Shown here: one piece after another, positions 9,414 to 20,372 of the stretch
Layout: each line of letters starts with the position of its first letter
How positions within the stretch are numbered: the stretch's first letter is position 1
NCBI GenBank assembly: GCA_030374805.1
Contig: JARGSG010000224.1
Span: 992,001-1,056,000 of the forward strand
Length of the DNA stretch: 64,000 bases
Source: Gracilaria gracilis
Taxonomy: Eukaryota > Rhodophyta > Florideophyceae > Gracilariales > Gracilariaceae
Direction: 5' to 3'
Translations under genes and position numbers: made by a program
The notes under the pieces: model-generated
What the model saw: only the letters and a program-made list of their open reading frames with translations
Databases searched by the model: none
Told to the model about the DNA's origin: nothing

Positions 9414-9623
9414 GGGCCCCGGCCGAAAACACACGACGTCGCCGACGTAGAAGAGCTCACCAATGAGAGAGCTAGGCGCAACCTCCAATACCCATCAAAA
9501 TAGAACCGTTTGACCTGATCCTCTCTCCCCCAATCACACCTTCGTATCGCCCCTATCGTCCAATACGTAGTCTAGGCGCAACCTCTATGGCCCTTCTCAC
9601 CAATCATTGATACACAAGTCAAC
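9414..9623. repeat. MULE left terminal inverted repeat
   Basis: Begins GGGCCCCGGCCGAAAACACA and ends ...ACACAAGTCAAC. Pairs base for base, with only a few differences by eye, with the reverse complement of 17131-17339. Confidence 0.9.
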
Positions 9624-9932
9624 AAGAAAATTGGCGCGCTATTCAAACCGAAACACCGAAAGAACACTACATCTGGTCTTGCCCAAGGCCATCTTGTTCA
9701 GTCTTGAGTGTCGAATTTCTTCCTCACAAGACCAGTTCTCACACTTAGCAGCCTTTCCTCCCACTTTTGCTTCCGCGAATATTTCCAACGTGCATAACTC
9801 GTATACAAACGTCGCGGACAACTTTCAATTGGTACGCTTTATTCACATGTCTGTACCCATACTTACAGTTTAACTCCCCATATTCTGACTGACATCACTA
9901 TTTACCATTTTGTAACTAGTCTCATTACTCCA

Positions 9933-11450
9933 ATGACTCTGTACTCCACCACTCCGGAGCCCAAGCTCAAGACCGTTCAGTTCGGAATTTTGGGCCCTGA
10001 GGAGATTTTTTCGCATGTCTGTTGCAGAGATCAAGCACAAAAAGACGCACGAGAACGGTGTGCCGGTAGTTGAAGGAACCGCCGACCGTCGTCTTGGTTC
10101 TAATGGTTCTCCGCTTCCCTGCCAAACATGCGGAGGCATAGACAGGGTTTGCCCCGGCCATTTTGGTCACGTAGAGTTGGCGAGGCCTATGTAGAACATT
10201 GGCTTCATGAACATTACACTCAAAGTCCTCAAATGTGTGTGCCATTACTGTTCCAAAATCTTGTGTACGGAGCGCGCTGTGGAGGATTTGCTGAAGGTCA
10301 AGAGGCCCACGACAAGAATGCGTGCCGCTATGCGAGCGACAAGCGGAACCAAAAAGGTTTGCGCCGCTCAAGGCGGGTGGTAATACACAGACGAGGTATT
10401 TTCGCGATGGGTTTTGTATTCAAGCTGTGTTCCCAGACAACTCCGATGAGGCAGTCGATCGTAAACAGACCATTACTGCGGAGAGAACAAATGCCATCTT
10501 CGAGCGAATTTCTGACAGAGACTGCTCTGCATTTGGCCTGTCCCCACCAAGGTCTCATCCGGAATAGCTCATCCTCACTATGTTGCCTGTTTCCCCTCTA
10601 GCAGTGCGTCTCTTTGTAGCACGAAATGGTCTGAGAAATGAGGATGAACGTACGAAAAAACTCGGGGATATTGTCAAGAATAATAACGCTCTGCGAGTGT
10701 TAGAATCTACCGGAGCCGTAGCCCATACTGTTCGGGAACAAATTGATCTCGTACAATACCACGTTGCCAAATACATGAACAACGAGATTCCTGGAGTTGT
10801 TACGGCAACTGTACGTGGAGGTAGTCAAGCTATAAAGAGTATTGGCTAACGCTTCAAAGGAAAGAAGGTCGAGTGAGAGGAAACCTTATAAAGAAACGTG
10901 TTGATTTCAGCGCAAGAACCGTTATTACCCCAGATCCAAACCTTAAGCTCCACGAGGTTGGTGTTTCCAGAACAATTGCCCAGAACCTGACGTATCCTGA
11001 ATTGGGGACCACTTACAACATGGCAGAAATGCGAAAACTTGTACTGAACAGACCGAACGAGTACCCCGGAGCTCATTCAATCCAACGTGAAAATGGAAAA
11101 AAGGTAAGCCTTGCATATCTCTCAGATCGCTCAATGGTCCGAGTAGAGGTGGGCTTCAAAGTCATCCGCCACATCAAGGATGGGGACTACGTTGGTTCAA
11201 TCGTTAGCCAAGTCTTCATAAAATGTCTATTATGGGGCACAGGATACGCGTTATGCGGTACTCGACTTTTCGCCTGAACCTTTCAGTAACATCTCCATAC
11301 AATGCCGATTTCGATGGGGACGAAATGAATTTGCACGTTCCGCAATCTCACCAGACCCGTGCTGAGGTTCAGGAGCTCATGCTTGTTCCACACTGCGGCC
11401 TGTCTCCTCAGGGTAGTAAGCCGGCTATGGGAATATGCTCCCTTCTTCCC
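9933..11450 (+). pseudogene. RPB1: Captured 5' fragment of RPB1 (RNA polymerase II largest subunit)
   Basis: Starts at a plausible native ATG (9933) with its 5' leader, and reads LKTVQFGILGPEEI, then the zinc-clamp region CQTCGGIDRVCPGHFGHVEL, VLKCVCHYCSK, the block RGNLIKKRVDFSARTVITPD, and the catalytic metal site [10 protein letters not shown] (~11302-11331), ending soon after QELMLVP...AMGI. This covers the N-terminal ~480 of ~1700+ residues. Several stops and frame changes interrupt it (in-frame TAGs after ARPM and SHPE, a TAA after KSIG, a T-run shift after PEEI), so it cannot make RPB1. It lies wholly inside the MULE inverted repeats, so it is transduplicated cargo rather than the resident gene. 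Lesions suggest capture well before the latest transposition. Confidence 0.88.
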
Positions 11451-11567
11451 AACAAAAGCTCTATGTTCTATGTTCGTTAATAAAAGAAAATACGAGTCAC
11501 AATGTACTTTTTATGTTCTATACACCACAACAGTTGTATCCGACGTAACTGATGTAACCGAAGTCAT

Positions 11568-13571
11568 CTAACATTTCAATGTACTACTATTACAAGTCGT
11601 CTTGCGGTTGGCTTCTCTCAGAATCTTGTGATAACCGCTCAACTGGTTCCTTGAGAAGCCTGGTTTTTCTCTCGCCTTCTGTTGATTCTCCGCCCTTCCT
11701 TTCTTACTGTTGAACTTTTCGGTAAAGCTCTTTTTCCTCTTCTTGAACTTCACCTTTGACACATTTGGTGCTTTAAGCACCGGTATAGATTCCACGACCG
11801 TGGAATCCGACCATTGCACTCTCTTTCCTCCCTCCTTCTCCGATTGTCCGGCAATACTCACCTGCTCCAGTACACTTGCGGTAGCAATTTCGCCCTTGAT
11901 CAATCGCCTGTGTGCCTCCCTGAGAAGATCACCGAGGCTCTCAACAGCCGATGGTCTAATACCGTCGGCAAGTTTGTGTAGTTGGTCGAATATGGCTTTA
12001 TTATCCGACCATTTCACAAGCTTTCGGACTTCATTTTGCGACTCTCTCTTCAAAAATGTTTCAAGAGCACTCGCTTCTATATTTTCGTGGGAGGATTCGA
12101 GTCGAGTTGTCAGAGAATCCATATCCAAGACACCACAAAGACTTCTACGTCTACACACTTCGCTAAATGAAATGGTTCCAGGGCTATTTTTCCAGTAGGG
12201 GTCAAAGAAAGATTCCAGCTCGATATACTCGTCTAGCACTTCTTTCAGACGAGGTGTGCTCAAGACGTACTCGTTGTACACAATAGCACACCGCACGATG
12301 TGCCGACAAGGAAAGCCCATTGACTCGGTCTTTTTGCAGTCACATCTCACGAGGAGCTCGCTCTCTGCATCTTCATCATTTTCTATTTCCTTCCGCGCAA
12401 AAAGCACTCGCAATGGCGCTGCTGGTGGTTTCGGGCGTGGAACTTCAAGTTTTCGGAGTAGTTGGAAGCTCCATGTGAGCTCAAAACATGCTACGAGTCC
12501 AATTCGCTCCCCTTCTTCGACCGCGAGCTCGGGCCTATACACCTGCTCCGGTTCAGCAACATATGCTCTTAAAACGGCATAGTTTTCTGCAGGCATCACG
12601 CCAATTTCCTGGAACTTTGTCAATGCGTAACTGGTATAATCGGATATAAGCCCGTCCAGGATTCCCGGGGGAATAGGCAATCGAAAGTTGCGAATCGACC
12701 TATACCGGGAGCTCATTGGCGACAATGCCCGTATGCGCGATTCATTGCGGGCCTCTCGTCGCTTTTGGGTAAGGAGCTTCATTTGTCTCGGTATCTCGCT
12801 GAAGGGGACTTTTTTCGCCAGGATGTAAGCACGATAACCAGAATTCGAGGCTTCTGTATATCCCGTCCCCTGAAACAGATACCGTTTTGGAACGGCAGCG
12901 ATTCTGAAGCAAGCAATTAGCAATTGAGGCTTGTGCACATATAGGTATGTGAACCACACTGGAAGCTTTTCTGTTAAACCCGCGAAGTACTTCTGAATGA
13001 AGTTATCTCGGCGTTCTACGAATACTGGGAGCGTATTCGACCGGCGTAAGTTGAACAACTCCCTAGACATGTCGTCGCACCAACTGACTTTTCCAATGTG
13101 GGAGCACCAAGCTGTGACGTTCTTCATTTGATTCTGATTGAGGTGCCATTCGTCCAGGATGATAAACGAATGCTCAAAGACCTGCTCCGTGGCTGCAATG
13201 CAGGCAGAGCTCTGATCCATAGATATTAGAGCTGGGGATATTGGAATCATGGACTTAAATTCTGTTAGGACCTCTACAAAGTCGGCTTCCGTCTCGCCGC
13301 TGATAAACCCCATGAAGAACGTTAACGTAAAGCCATCGTTCGCCCTTCCATTGATTGTTATAAGCGGTAATCCATAGCGGTTCGCGACTGCCTTGCAATC
13401 GATAGACACACCAGGCACAACACCAAACGCTTTGTAGTCCTCAATCCATTCTGCGAAGGCCCATCCAACTGAAGTCATTCGACCCTCCACGTCATGACTT
13501 ATGTAGTACCTGTTCCCCGCATCTTGCTCTTTTAACGAAACCAGTTCTTTGAACAGCTTGGTGCATTCCAA
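11568..13571 (-). CDS. MULE transposase (DDE, SWIM finger)
   Basis: 667 codons. RNase H-like DDE core: SIDCKAV (D58), NGRANDGF, ISMDQSSA (D119), the C/W-x-H block DEWHLNQN (W142, H143), and a candidate third acid at E240 (TEASNSG). A SWIM zinc finger CxC...CxH lies at 410-424 (CDC...PCRH). A Lys-rich tail follows. There is no ATG at the upstream edge of the frame; it overlaps the 3' end of the protease/DNA-binding frame, and the two would join by a one-base slip at a run of five G near 13607. So the natural product is probably one long Ulp1-DNA-binding-transposase polypeptide, separated here by a G-run indel, a programmed frameshift or a sequencing error. Stop TAG. Confidence 0.88.
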   Translation of the reverse strand: MECTKLFKELVSLKEQDAGNRYYISHDVEGRMTSVGWAFAEWIEDYKAFGVVPGVSIDCKAVANRYGLPLITINGRANDGFTLTFFMGFISGETEADFVEVLTEFKSMIPISPALISMDQSSACIAATEQVFEHSFIILDEWHLNQNQMKNVTAWCSHIGKVSWCDDMSRELFNLRRSNTLPVFVERRDNFIQKYFAGLTEKLPVWFTYLYVHKPQLLIACFRIAAVPKRYLFQGTGYTEASNSGYRAYILAKKVPFSEIPRQMKLLTQKRREARNESRIRALSPMSSRYRSIRNFRLPIPPGILDGLISDYTSYALTKFQEIGVMPAENYAVLRAYVAEPEQVYRPELAVEEGERIGLVACFELTWSFQLLRKLEVPRPKPPAAPLRVLFARKEIENDEDAESELLVRCDCKKTESMGFPCRHIVRCAIVYNEYVLSTPRLKEVLDEYIELESFFDPYWKNSPGTISFSEVCRRRSLCGVLDMDSLTTRLESSHENIEASALETFLKRESQNEVRKLVKWSDNKAIFDQLHKLADGIRPSAVESLGDLLREAHRRLIKGEIATASVLEQVSIAGQSEKEGGKRVQWSDSTVVESIPVLKAPNVSKVKFKKRKKSFTEKFNSKKGRAENQQKAREKPGFSRNQLSGYHKILREANRKTTCNSSTLKC

Positions 13572-13584
13572 GTCCTTCGGATTG

Positions 13585-16500
13585 CTAATAGAACGTCCGT
13601 ACCCCCAACACCTGCCGCACAGACTTCGGGTTTATCACAATGCTATGTTTGTCTTCCAGATAGCGTATAGTATCTGGGAGAGACATATGCAAATCGTTTG
13701 TCATATGCATAGCCTCTCTACGCAGCTTCGGTGGGAGGTGCCTGATTCCGGCTCTGCTGGACATGGGGGGATGATTGTGTCTCGCTTCCCAGAAATCGCC
13801 GACATATGATCTCCATTCTTCTTCCTTCTCCGTCGATAGTGTCTTGATTGTTAAAGAGAACCCGCATATATCCTTTTCGTCCTGCTTCTTGCACTTCAAT
13901 ATGCACTTTTGAAGCACACGCTTGTCCCCCGCTTCCCCAACGTTCCGCTGTGCCTCCTTGCTTCCAAGAAATATAGAAGTCCTACAGCGTACATTGTAGC
14001 CCATACTCTCAGCTATAAAGCGAACTTCCCTGACCACGTCTCGACCGGGAGCATTGAGAGGCAAGCTCCCGAAGTAGGCAATAACAGCTGCTTTAAAGAA
14101 CTCGTCCATATCTGGACTTGACTCAATTCCATCATCAGACCGATCTTCTTCACTGCCTGCAGTCCTACGCTCCTCACTCAATTCCGAAGAAGAATGTATG
14201 ACAGCCTCTGGCGGCTCCTCGCCGCTCAAGACATGAACAAGCTCAGTGGAAACTTCTTCACTATCGTCAAGAAATAAAAAGCGTTCGATTAGTTCAGAAG
14301 CCCCAACGTCTTCCATCTCTGTGTCCCTCTCGTTCCCGCTTTTGACCTCTGCTTCTCCCTCCGATAGGGCACAGTCAACGTGTTGTAGCTCCGCAGAACT
14401 GAACTGTAGCGATCGTCCCTCAGCTCTCTCCACATTCTCTTTGCCCTCCTGGGACTCTGGTTGTGTAATTAAAGAGTTGTCACCGATCTCAGGATCGACG
14501 TACGTGACGTCGTCACTGCTTTTCAATCTCACGTCGCTGACGTTGACCACTGAGAAATGAGTCATATCATCTATGCGACGTGAGCCCACACCCACTTCCG
14601 CCTTCATGTACTTCTCTTTCATGTCCTTCTCCCCGTCACTTTTCCAGTTTGTACTGCCCACAGTAGGGACAACCTGCGACTCCAGTTGATGAACCACTTG
14701 TGTCGGTGGAGAGCGTAGTATCCCGACTGAATGTTCCCAGGGCTGTACCATATTGCTTTTTGTAGGTACTGGCAGTATAGACACGGGGTGAGTGTCATGT
14801 ATAGAACGAGAGGAAGGATGTAGTACATTTTCTTGCACAGATACTCCGCCAGGAAAAAGAAACATATCTTCCCCTATACTCTTTCTAACATATATCGCCG
14901 ATGCAGAGGGATCAGGGAAGCACTTTTGGTACAGGTAGTTCCAATAACTTTTATCCTTTCCCTGCTCCTTACCTTCCCACGTCCGAAAACTACTTTGCAT
15001 TGTCCTTCGGAGAGACTGGTAGCGCTTCTGAATGTCCGAGTCAGAAACCTGAGCAGGGGCGTGGGTGTGATTCACATTAACACGGACCGTCCAGTTGGAG
15101 TTCATGCTCGACAAAGACACCATAATATTCGATGGGCATGAGCTGGCGAACTTGCTGTGTCTCTGGCACCTGAACCGACCATTAATAAGACGTCCATTGC
15201 CCTTCTTTCTCAGTTTCACATATCTAAAGTGATGAATTCCGTACAGGAATCTCTTTGCGCGGGCAATGGATGCCATGAGAGCCATAAAATCGAACACCTC
15301 TCCCTCGAGATGGGCTCCCTCACGGTCGGGAATCGGCTGGAGAAGCTCAAAACTACTCATATTCATGAGATTCCCTCCCGATTGTTTTTCCTTGGATTCC
15401 ATATGTTGTGATACATCCGCTAAGATGTTATCCAGTAGTTCTTTTACAGCCGTGGAGCTGTCTAAGAATCGAACCTTGCGTTCGGAGCTACGAGTCGGCA
15501 TGGGTGACAAATTGGCATTCAATCTTTCTACCCTCATCCTACGAGCTGTACTGAGTGATAGCCGCGGAGTGGTCTGGTTATTGCCCAGAACATCCTCATC
15601 ATTGCCCAAACTGCTCTGTGGCGCAGGTACCGCACCACAATTGCCTGACCTTCTCTCTTCGATAGCGTCAAATCCAGCTGTAATGCTGTCCAGGATACAC
15701 ATCAGCATCGTCTCCTCACTCGACCGCGGTACAGATGTTTTGCTCCCACAATCAACATCCACTGCTCTAGTATCTCGTGCAGATAAAGCGTTCTGGATGC
15801 CCTTTTCCTTCTCTAACTTGAAATCTGAACGCTTTAGAATGGGATGTCTGAGAGTTTTTAAGCGATTCTGCCCCTGTGCACGAATTCGTGAGTAGTCCTC
15901 TCGATGATGCACCCTGTACCTAGAAACCATAGTTTCTGTGACTTTCTCCTTCTTAAAGAACTGGGAGACCAATAGGATCTGTAAAACACGGCTCCGAATG
16001 GCCATCCAGCGGTAGTTTTTGGAGAGCTCCCGATTGTATCCAGACTTAAAAGTCTTTCTTGGAGCAAAACCCCTGTCCGTCGCGAATTCGGTAGCGATTG
16101 CGATAACGTAACATCCACAGCTAAATGCATCTTCCTGCCGTTTGTATCCTCGAATATCAAGCATATAGTTTCTTTTCGAGACTTCAGCCGAACGATTTCC
16201 ACCGAGGACAATAACCTCGAAAGCCTCCTTAAAGAAATCCAAAACAATCCTTGAGCATTTCCACCTTAAACTATCCCCAAAGTACACTGTGGGGTGGTCT
16301 TTTCGCATACGTTTTGTACCAATAAATCGCTTACCAACAAGAACATCCCAGTGCTCTTCATCCACATTCAACGGCACCAATACAGTATGTATCTCGCTAC
16401 TATCACCAGAAAGATTCCTTAGAAATGACTTTCGAAGTCTCTCAAGAAAACCGTGGCGCTCGGAAGGGGCATCTCTAACTCTGTTTGCATACATACAGAG

Positions 16501-16914
16501 ATTAGTTCCCGTTTCACAAGGACATATGGACACTCCCGAGAGTGGTATCATGTCCATCAAAGCCACTGTAATTAGGTCTGTGCAGAGCTGCGATCCTGGT
16601 TGCGAGCTATGCACAAAAGAAACGGGAGATGGCCTACGAAGTTCATTATGGACAACTTCATAGGTGTGATTGTGGATAATAGAAAGGCGTTCCTTTGTAT
16701 CGGTGAGGATAAATTGGCCTTTTTCTGCAAGGTTACGATAGAACCTACCACAGAAATTAGATGCTAGTTTATCAGAGTCCTTCCGCAGAAAGGAAGCAAG
16801 ATCCTCTTCATTGTTTTCTTTTAAAGAGATATTGAACATTAGGGCGTGGTGTAAGAGAAGAAGCATAGGAATAACGAATGAAAGTGAAGTTTCTAACATA
16901 CCAGAAGTGCTCAT
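13585..16914 (-). CDS. MULE Ulp1-type cysteine protease/DNA-binding protein
   Basis: 1109 codons, ATG at 16914. Residues ~170-285 form a C48 (Ulp1/SENP) fold: EEHWDV (catalytic H188, W189), YFGDSL (D214), and QEDAFSCGCY (oxyanion Q260, nucleophile C266 followed by Gly). A long, acidic, Ser-rich linker leads to two modules of the FAR1/WRKY-GCM1 zinc-binding type, one at roughly 550-630 (ending NHTHAP) and one at roughly 920-1060 (paired Cys then ARHNHPP). Such modules normally sit in front of MULE transposases and bind the inverted repeats. Ulp1-like domains occur in the Kaonashi-type MULEs of plants, where their role is unknown. Immediately upstream of the transposase on the same strand. Catalytic triad is complete. 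Confidence 0.82.
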   Translation of the reverse strand: MSTSGMLETSLSFVIPMLLLLHHALMFNISLKENNEEDLASFLRKDSDKLASNFCGRFYRNLAEKGQFILTDTKERLSIIHNHTYEVVHNELRRPSPVSFVHSSQPGSQLCTDLITVALMDMIPLSGVSICPCETGTNLCMYANRVRDAPSERHGFLERLRKSFLRNLSGDSSEIHTVLVPLNVDEEHWDVLVGKRFIGTKRMRKDHPTVYFGDSLRWKCSRIVLDFFKEAFEVIVLGGNRSAEVSKRNYMLDIRGYKRQEDAFSCGCYVIAIATEFATDRGFAPRKTFKSGYNRELSKNYRWMAIRSRVLQILLVSQFFKKEKVTETMVSRYRVHHREDYSRIRAQGQNRLKTLRHPILKRSDFKLEKEKGIQNALSARDTRAVDVDCGSKTSVPRSSEETMLMCILDSITAGFDAIEERRSGNCGAVPAPQSSLGNDEDVLGNNQTTPRLSLSTARRMRVERLNANLSPMPTRSSERKVRFLDSSTAVKELLDNILADVSQHMESKEKQSGGNLMNMSSFELLQPIPDREGAHLEGEVFDFMALMASIARAKRFLYGIHHFRYVKLRKKGNGRLINGRFRCQRHSKFASSCPSNIMVSLSSMNSNWTVRVNVNHTHAPAQVSDSDIQKRYQSLRRTMQSSFRTWEGKEQGKDKSYWNYLYQKCFPDPSASAIYVRKSIGEDMFLFPGGVSVQENVLHPSSRSIHDTHPVSILPVPTKSNMVQPWEHSVGILRSPPTQVVHQLESQVVPTVGSTNWKSDGEKDMKEKYMKAEVGVGSRRIDDMTHFSVVNVSDVRLKSSDDVTYVDPEIGDNSLITQPESQEGKENVERAEGRSLQFSSAELQHVDCALSEGEAEVKSGNERDTEMEDVGASELIERFLFLDDSEEVSTELVHVLSGEEPPEAVIHSSSELSEERRTAGSEEDRSDDGIESSPDMDEFFKAAVIAYFGSLPLNAPGRDVVREVRFIAESMGYNVRCRTSIFLGSKEAQRNVGEAGDKRVLQKCILKCKKQDEKDICGFSLTIKTLSTEKEEEWRSYVGDFWEARHNHPPMSSRAGIRHLPPKLRREAMHMTNDLHMSLPDTIRYLEDKHSIVINPKSVRQVLGVRTFY

Positions 16915-17130
16915 GTTGCTACGAGTTCTTATTAATTAGTGAACACAATTTTGGCAGTGGCATACACAAAATGTGAGAAGTACAGAGATGTGAAGGATTC
17001 AATCTCGAAGAGGCCTCTTCAAGAAGTGAAGACGACGGAAATCGATGGGATGAATCCTCTGGAGGAGGTAGCGGCGGCGACGTCGTTGCGAGATCCGATC
17101 TGTACATTGTTTACAATTACGTGCCATTGT

Positions 17131-17339
17131 GTTGACTTGTGTATCAATGATTGGTGAGAAGGGCCATAGAGGTTGCGCCTAGACTACGTATTGGACGATA
17201 GGGGCGATACGAAGGTGTGGTTGGGGGAGAGAGGATCAGGTCAAACGGTTCTATTTTGATGGGTATTGGAGGTTGCGCCTAGCTCTCTCATTGGTGAGCT
17301 CTTCTACGTCGGCGACGTCGTGTGTTTTCGGCCGGAGCC
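17131..17339. repeat. MULE right terminal inverted repeat
   Basis: Reverse complement of the left repeat; ends ...TTTTCGGCCGGAGCC and is followed by the target duplication CATGCACC at 17340-17347. The start codon of the protease ORF is ~220 bp inside it, so the repeat probably carries the element's promoter. Confidence 0.9.
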
Positions 17340-17347
17340 CATGCACC

Positions 17348-17690
17348 GTGGGTGACATGTATGAGTTCTGGACGCGAACGAGTGCGATATGGCGTGGACC
17401 GAGAGGAGCACGAGTGGTCCCGAGCCGCAGGCGAGGGACCACGAGTGCCGTCGAGTGTCACGCCATTGCACTCGTTCGTGTCCATAATTTGCTTATTAGG
17501 GAATTTACGCTACCTCAATTATCGTAGAAAGTCTCGTTTCCATCAGTTACATGCACCACACGAAGTTTGCTCCACGGAATTTGTGCACTGTACTTTACGC
17601 CGTTGGTATCGCGTAGCCTTGCATTTCGAAGATGGTCAGACTTAGAAGGTCAGAATCGCGTAGTGGTACCGACGGTAACCACCCTCATGG
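17348..17690. other. Unassigned flank
   Basis: Sequence between MULE and the next transposase. It contains near-palindromic stretches rich in CACGAG/CTCGTG but no recognised gene. By the target duplication, its left edge was once continuous with the region upstream of the NB-ARC-WD40 gene. Confidence 0.35.
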
Positions 17691-18827
17691 TTCGTCAAGA
17701 TGAGTACTCAATTGGGCGCGCGCGCGCTCGTAATAGTCGACGACTCAAACTTTTTCAAATTGCTGTAGTTGCTGACACAGATCCTCTGCTGTTGCTTCAT
17801 TTGTGGAACGAAGTTCAAAGCGCACAAGATGATGTTCACAACTTGAAAACAAGACTTCGTTCCATTCAGCAAACGACTTTCAACTTAAACGTTTATTCCG
17901 ATGAGCAATGTCTCCATGATTTCAAATTGCGCCGCAATGATATTGGACGAATAGCTGCAGTTATGAACTAAAAAACAAACCACACTGCACCAAAACCGAT
18001 ACAAATGCGACTCGATTACTGCATGCTGCATTATTCTCAAGCGCTTAGCCTCAGCCCACACATGGTATGACCTGGAACCAATGTTTGGAATGAGGTACAG
18101 TCACATAAGTGAAGTCTTCTGGGAAGCGCTAGAGCGTTTTGTAGAATCGAAGGGTAGAATAATCACAAAACTGCAACATGGACTCCTCGACGAACGAAGT
18201 GCAATCTATGCTGCAGCTCTACGTAATCGTGGTGCTCCATTGGAAAGGTGCGTAGGCTTTATTGATTGTACAAAAATAGTGATGTGCCGCCCGGGCGGAG
18301 AGGGATTCAATCAAAGAGCGTGCTACTATGGGCATATTCAAAAGCACTGCCTAAAGTGTCAAACAATTTCAACGCCGGATGGTCTTATCTTTCATCTTTT
18401 TGGACCGATAGTAGGAAGAAGACACGATCTGACGCTCTTGAGAAGAAGTGGAATAGAGCCGATCATGCAAAGTTGTATGGTTATAAACAGCCTCCAGCAT
18501 TACCTTTATGGAGATCTAGCCTACCTTTTACGCCCATGGTTGCAGACAACCTTTGAGAGGCTCTTTGCCTCAAGCGAGCAGCTCGAATATAATGCTTCAA
18601 TGAATGCTCTACGGTATTCTGTAGAATGGAAATACAAGGACTTGAAACAGATCTGGGTTCGTAATGCATTTTCTCGCCTCTTGTGCGTGCGTCGTTTTCC
18701 GGTTGCGCTTCTCTACATATCTTCAGCTCTGTTGCTCAACTTCAAGACTTGTCTGGAAAAGGGCGGACAGGTGAGCAAGTACTCCGAGTGTGAAGCACCG
18801 AGCTTTGACAATTATTGTGCTTTGTGA
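17691..18827 (+). pseudogene. PIF/Harbinger transposase (DDE_Tnp_4 type), damaged
   Basis: The main block (18081-18827, 248 codons) has the PIF/Harbinger endonuclease pattern: GFIDCTKI (first D), CRPGGEGFNQRACYYGH then HCLKCQTIS, PDGLI, HLFGPIVGRRHDLTLL (second D) and YLYGDLAYLLRPW. The upstream part (17691-17971) is the helical N-terminal region, broken by stops; around 18030-18090 a frame change separates RLLHAALFSSA from WYDLEPMFGMRYSHISEVF, the helix-turn-helix stretch of this family. At least two lesions, so inactive. It could have served as, or be related to, the source of transposase for the MITEs further right, but I see no shared ends. Confidence 0.78.
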
Positions 18828-19486
18828 TTGTCTTGTCTTCTCTACGCTCCGAAGCAAAACACAAATCGTATAGCCAACAATTCATTCAGGCACCAACGTC
18901 TGCCGGGCTCTGTCTCGCTTGGGACTCACAACGCTCGCCAACCGCCCTACTCCGCGCTTCGAGGAACGGAAGAAGCTGTATCAGAACAGGATTCGCTTCG
19001 GTCGTTTCACCTCTACCAGAATATTAAACGCTTCCAAATTGAGCAAACAATTGGAAGCGAACAAACACCGTGTGTCGCAGATGAACCCCCATGTACCACC
19101 TACCATGAACCCCGGTAGCCTTGCTGCACATCCATGGGGAAACCAGCAGCGCAGACATTCTGGCCCTGGGTCTGCAAGACGAAACGAAATTTCATCCCCC
19201 ATTCAACAGATCACGAATAACCCTGCGCATAACGTGGGTGCTTCTGGAAACACGGGGGTTCCTAGGCGCAACAGCCTTCCTGATCCTGCACTATCCAACT
19301 ACGAAATCCGGGAACCACCCACCGATACGGGACCCCCGGCAGTAGGGGGTCCACCGTTTCCTCGTGCATTCGCAGTGCCCACAATTCCATCCTCAACTAA
19401 GATTTGATTCCGTCAACATGAACAGGTCAGAGGCAAACGTTGCAAGTTGGGATGACAATGGTATGCCCAATCCGCACTTTGGACGT
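18828..19486. other. Unassigned stretch with an open frame
   Basis: Open frame of 162 codons at 18919-19407 (+), rich in Pro, Asn, Ser and Arg, with no recognised domain. It may be tail sequence of the Harbinger element. It ends shortly before the LTR at 19487. Confidence 0.25.
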
Positions 19487-20337
19487 TGTGGAGCAACGCC
19501 TTTGGCGGGAAAAGCGCAGGCTCACGAAGACGTTCGGAATCTTCCCCTCGACAGGGCAGCACAGCGAACGGAGCACTCCGGGAATGACACAGCTAATCCG
19601 GGTGTAAATCCGAGGTCAAACCGTCACGACAAGCGTCGGAGCGTTAGGCTGATTAGTAGTCGGTAGAGATCCACGTGTTCACACGGTCACGAGATGAGTC
19701 CTCGAAAGAGAGTAGCACGGCAACGACAAGGTGTCGGAAACGGGCCACTGAGAACAGGGCAAAAAGGCAAACCCAAAAAGGGGAGAAGACAAACCACCAG
19801 AGTGGGAAAAAGAGAGAGAACAAAGCAAACCCAATACAGGGGCGAGTATACGACAATAGGTCGGAACGAGACACACAAATAGTGGTTATACTCTGAGCGC
19901 CACAAGGGTGGGTAACTATACGTGAACAACGCAGTCGTCACTCCACTTGGAGGTGAACAGTCCGCGAAGGCGTGATAGTTAGAGCCAGAAGCCCTTGCTT
20001 GGCAAGGGGCAATTTACTTGGGGGAGCGATGCTCAACCCTCTAAGTACTGAGCTCGGCGCACCACTGACAGTGGGTGCGCCGGGCAAAATAATCTATAAA
20101 ATATCTGAGTAAATACAGCAATGCTGGGTGCACTGCCTCCGGCATATCCGTGCTACACGTGTGCTAGTCACACCCGCTAAGCGGCGCCTCGAGCCGTGCA
20201 ATCCACGTGTACATGTGTGGAAATTACCTCGGCGAGGCGACACGCTAATAGCGGTGTAGCTCATTATATATCTACTAACGCATGATGCGGAAATTAACTA
20301 AGTACCTAAAATCGCCTCCAAGGAGTGTTGTCCTTCA
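19487..20337 (-). repeat. 851-bp LTR of gypsy copy 1
   Basis: Ends TG...CA in both directions (plus strand: TGTGGAGCAACGCC...TTGTCCTTCA). Same sequence, ~96-97% by eye, as 60319-61170. By its polypurine neighbour it is the 3' LTR of a minus-strand element. Confidence 0.85.
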
Positions 20338-20372
20338 TATCCCCCTCCTTAAGAGTGAGCCACGCCGTCGCG

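Larger units (their letters stand above)
9414..17339 (-). mobile_element. Mutator-like element (MULE) with Ulp1 protease and captured RPB1 piece
   Basis: A ~7.9-kb class II transposon. Ends: inverted repeats of ~210 bp (9414-9623 and 17131-17339) that are nearly identical, flanked by the 8-bp duplication CATGCACC. Cargo on the minus strand: a protein with Ulp1-type cysteine protease plus DNA-binding modules (13585-16914), then the MULE transposase with SWIM finger (11568-13571). On the plus strand, between left repeat and transposase, lies a fragment of host RPB1. MULEs carrying Ulp1-like proteases are known in plants, and MULEs that capture host gene pieces (Pack-MULEs) are known too; the two together in a probably autonomous element is unusual. 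Near-identical ends suggest recent movement. Confidence 0.9.
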
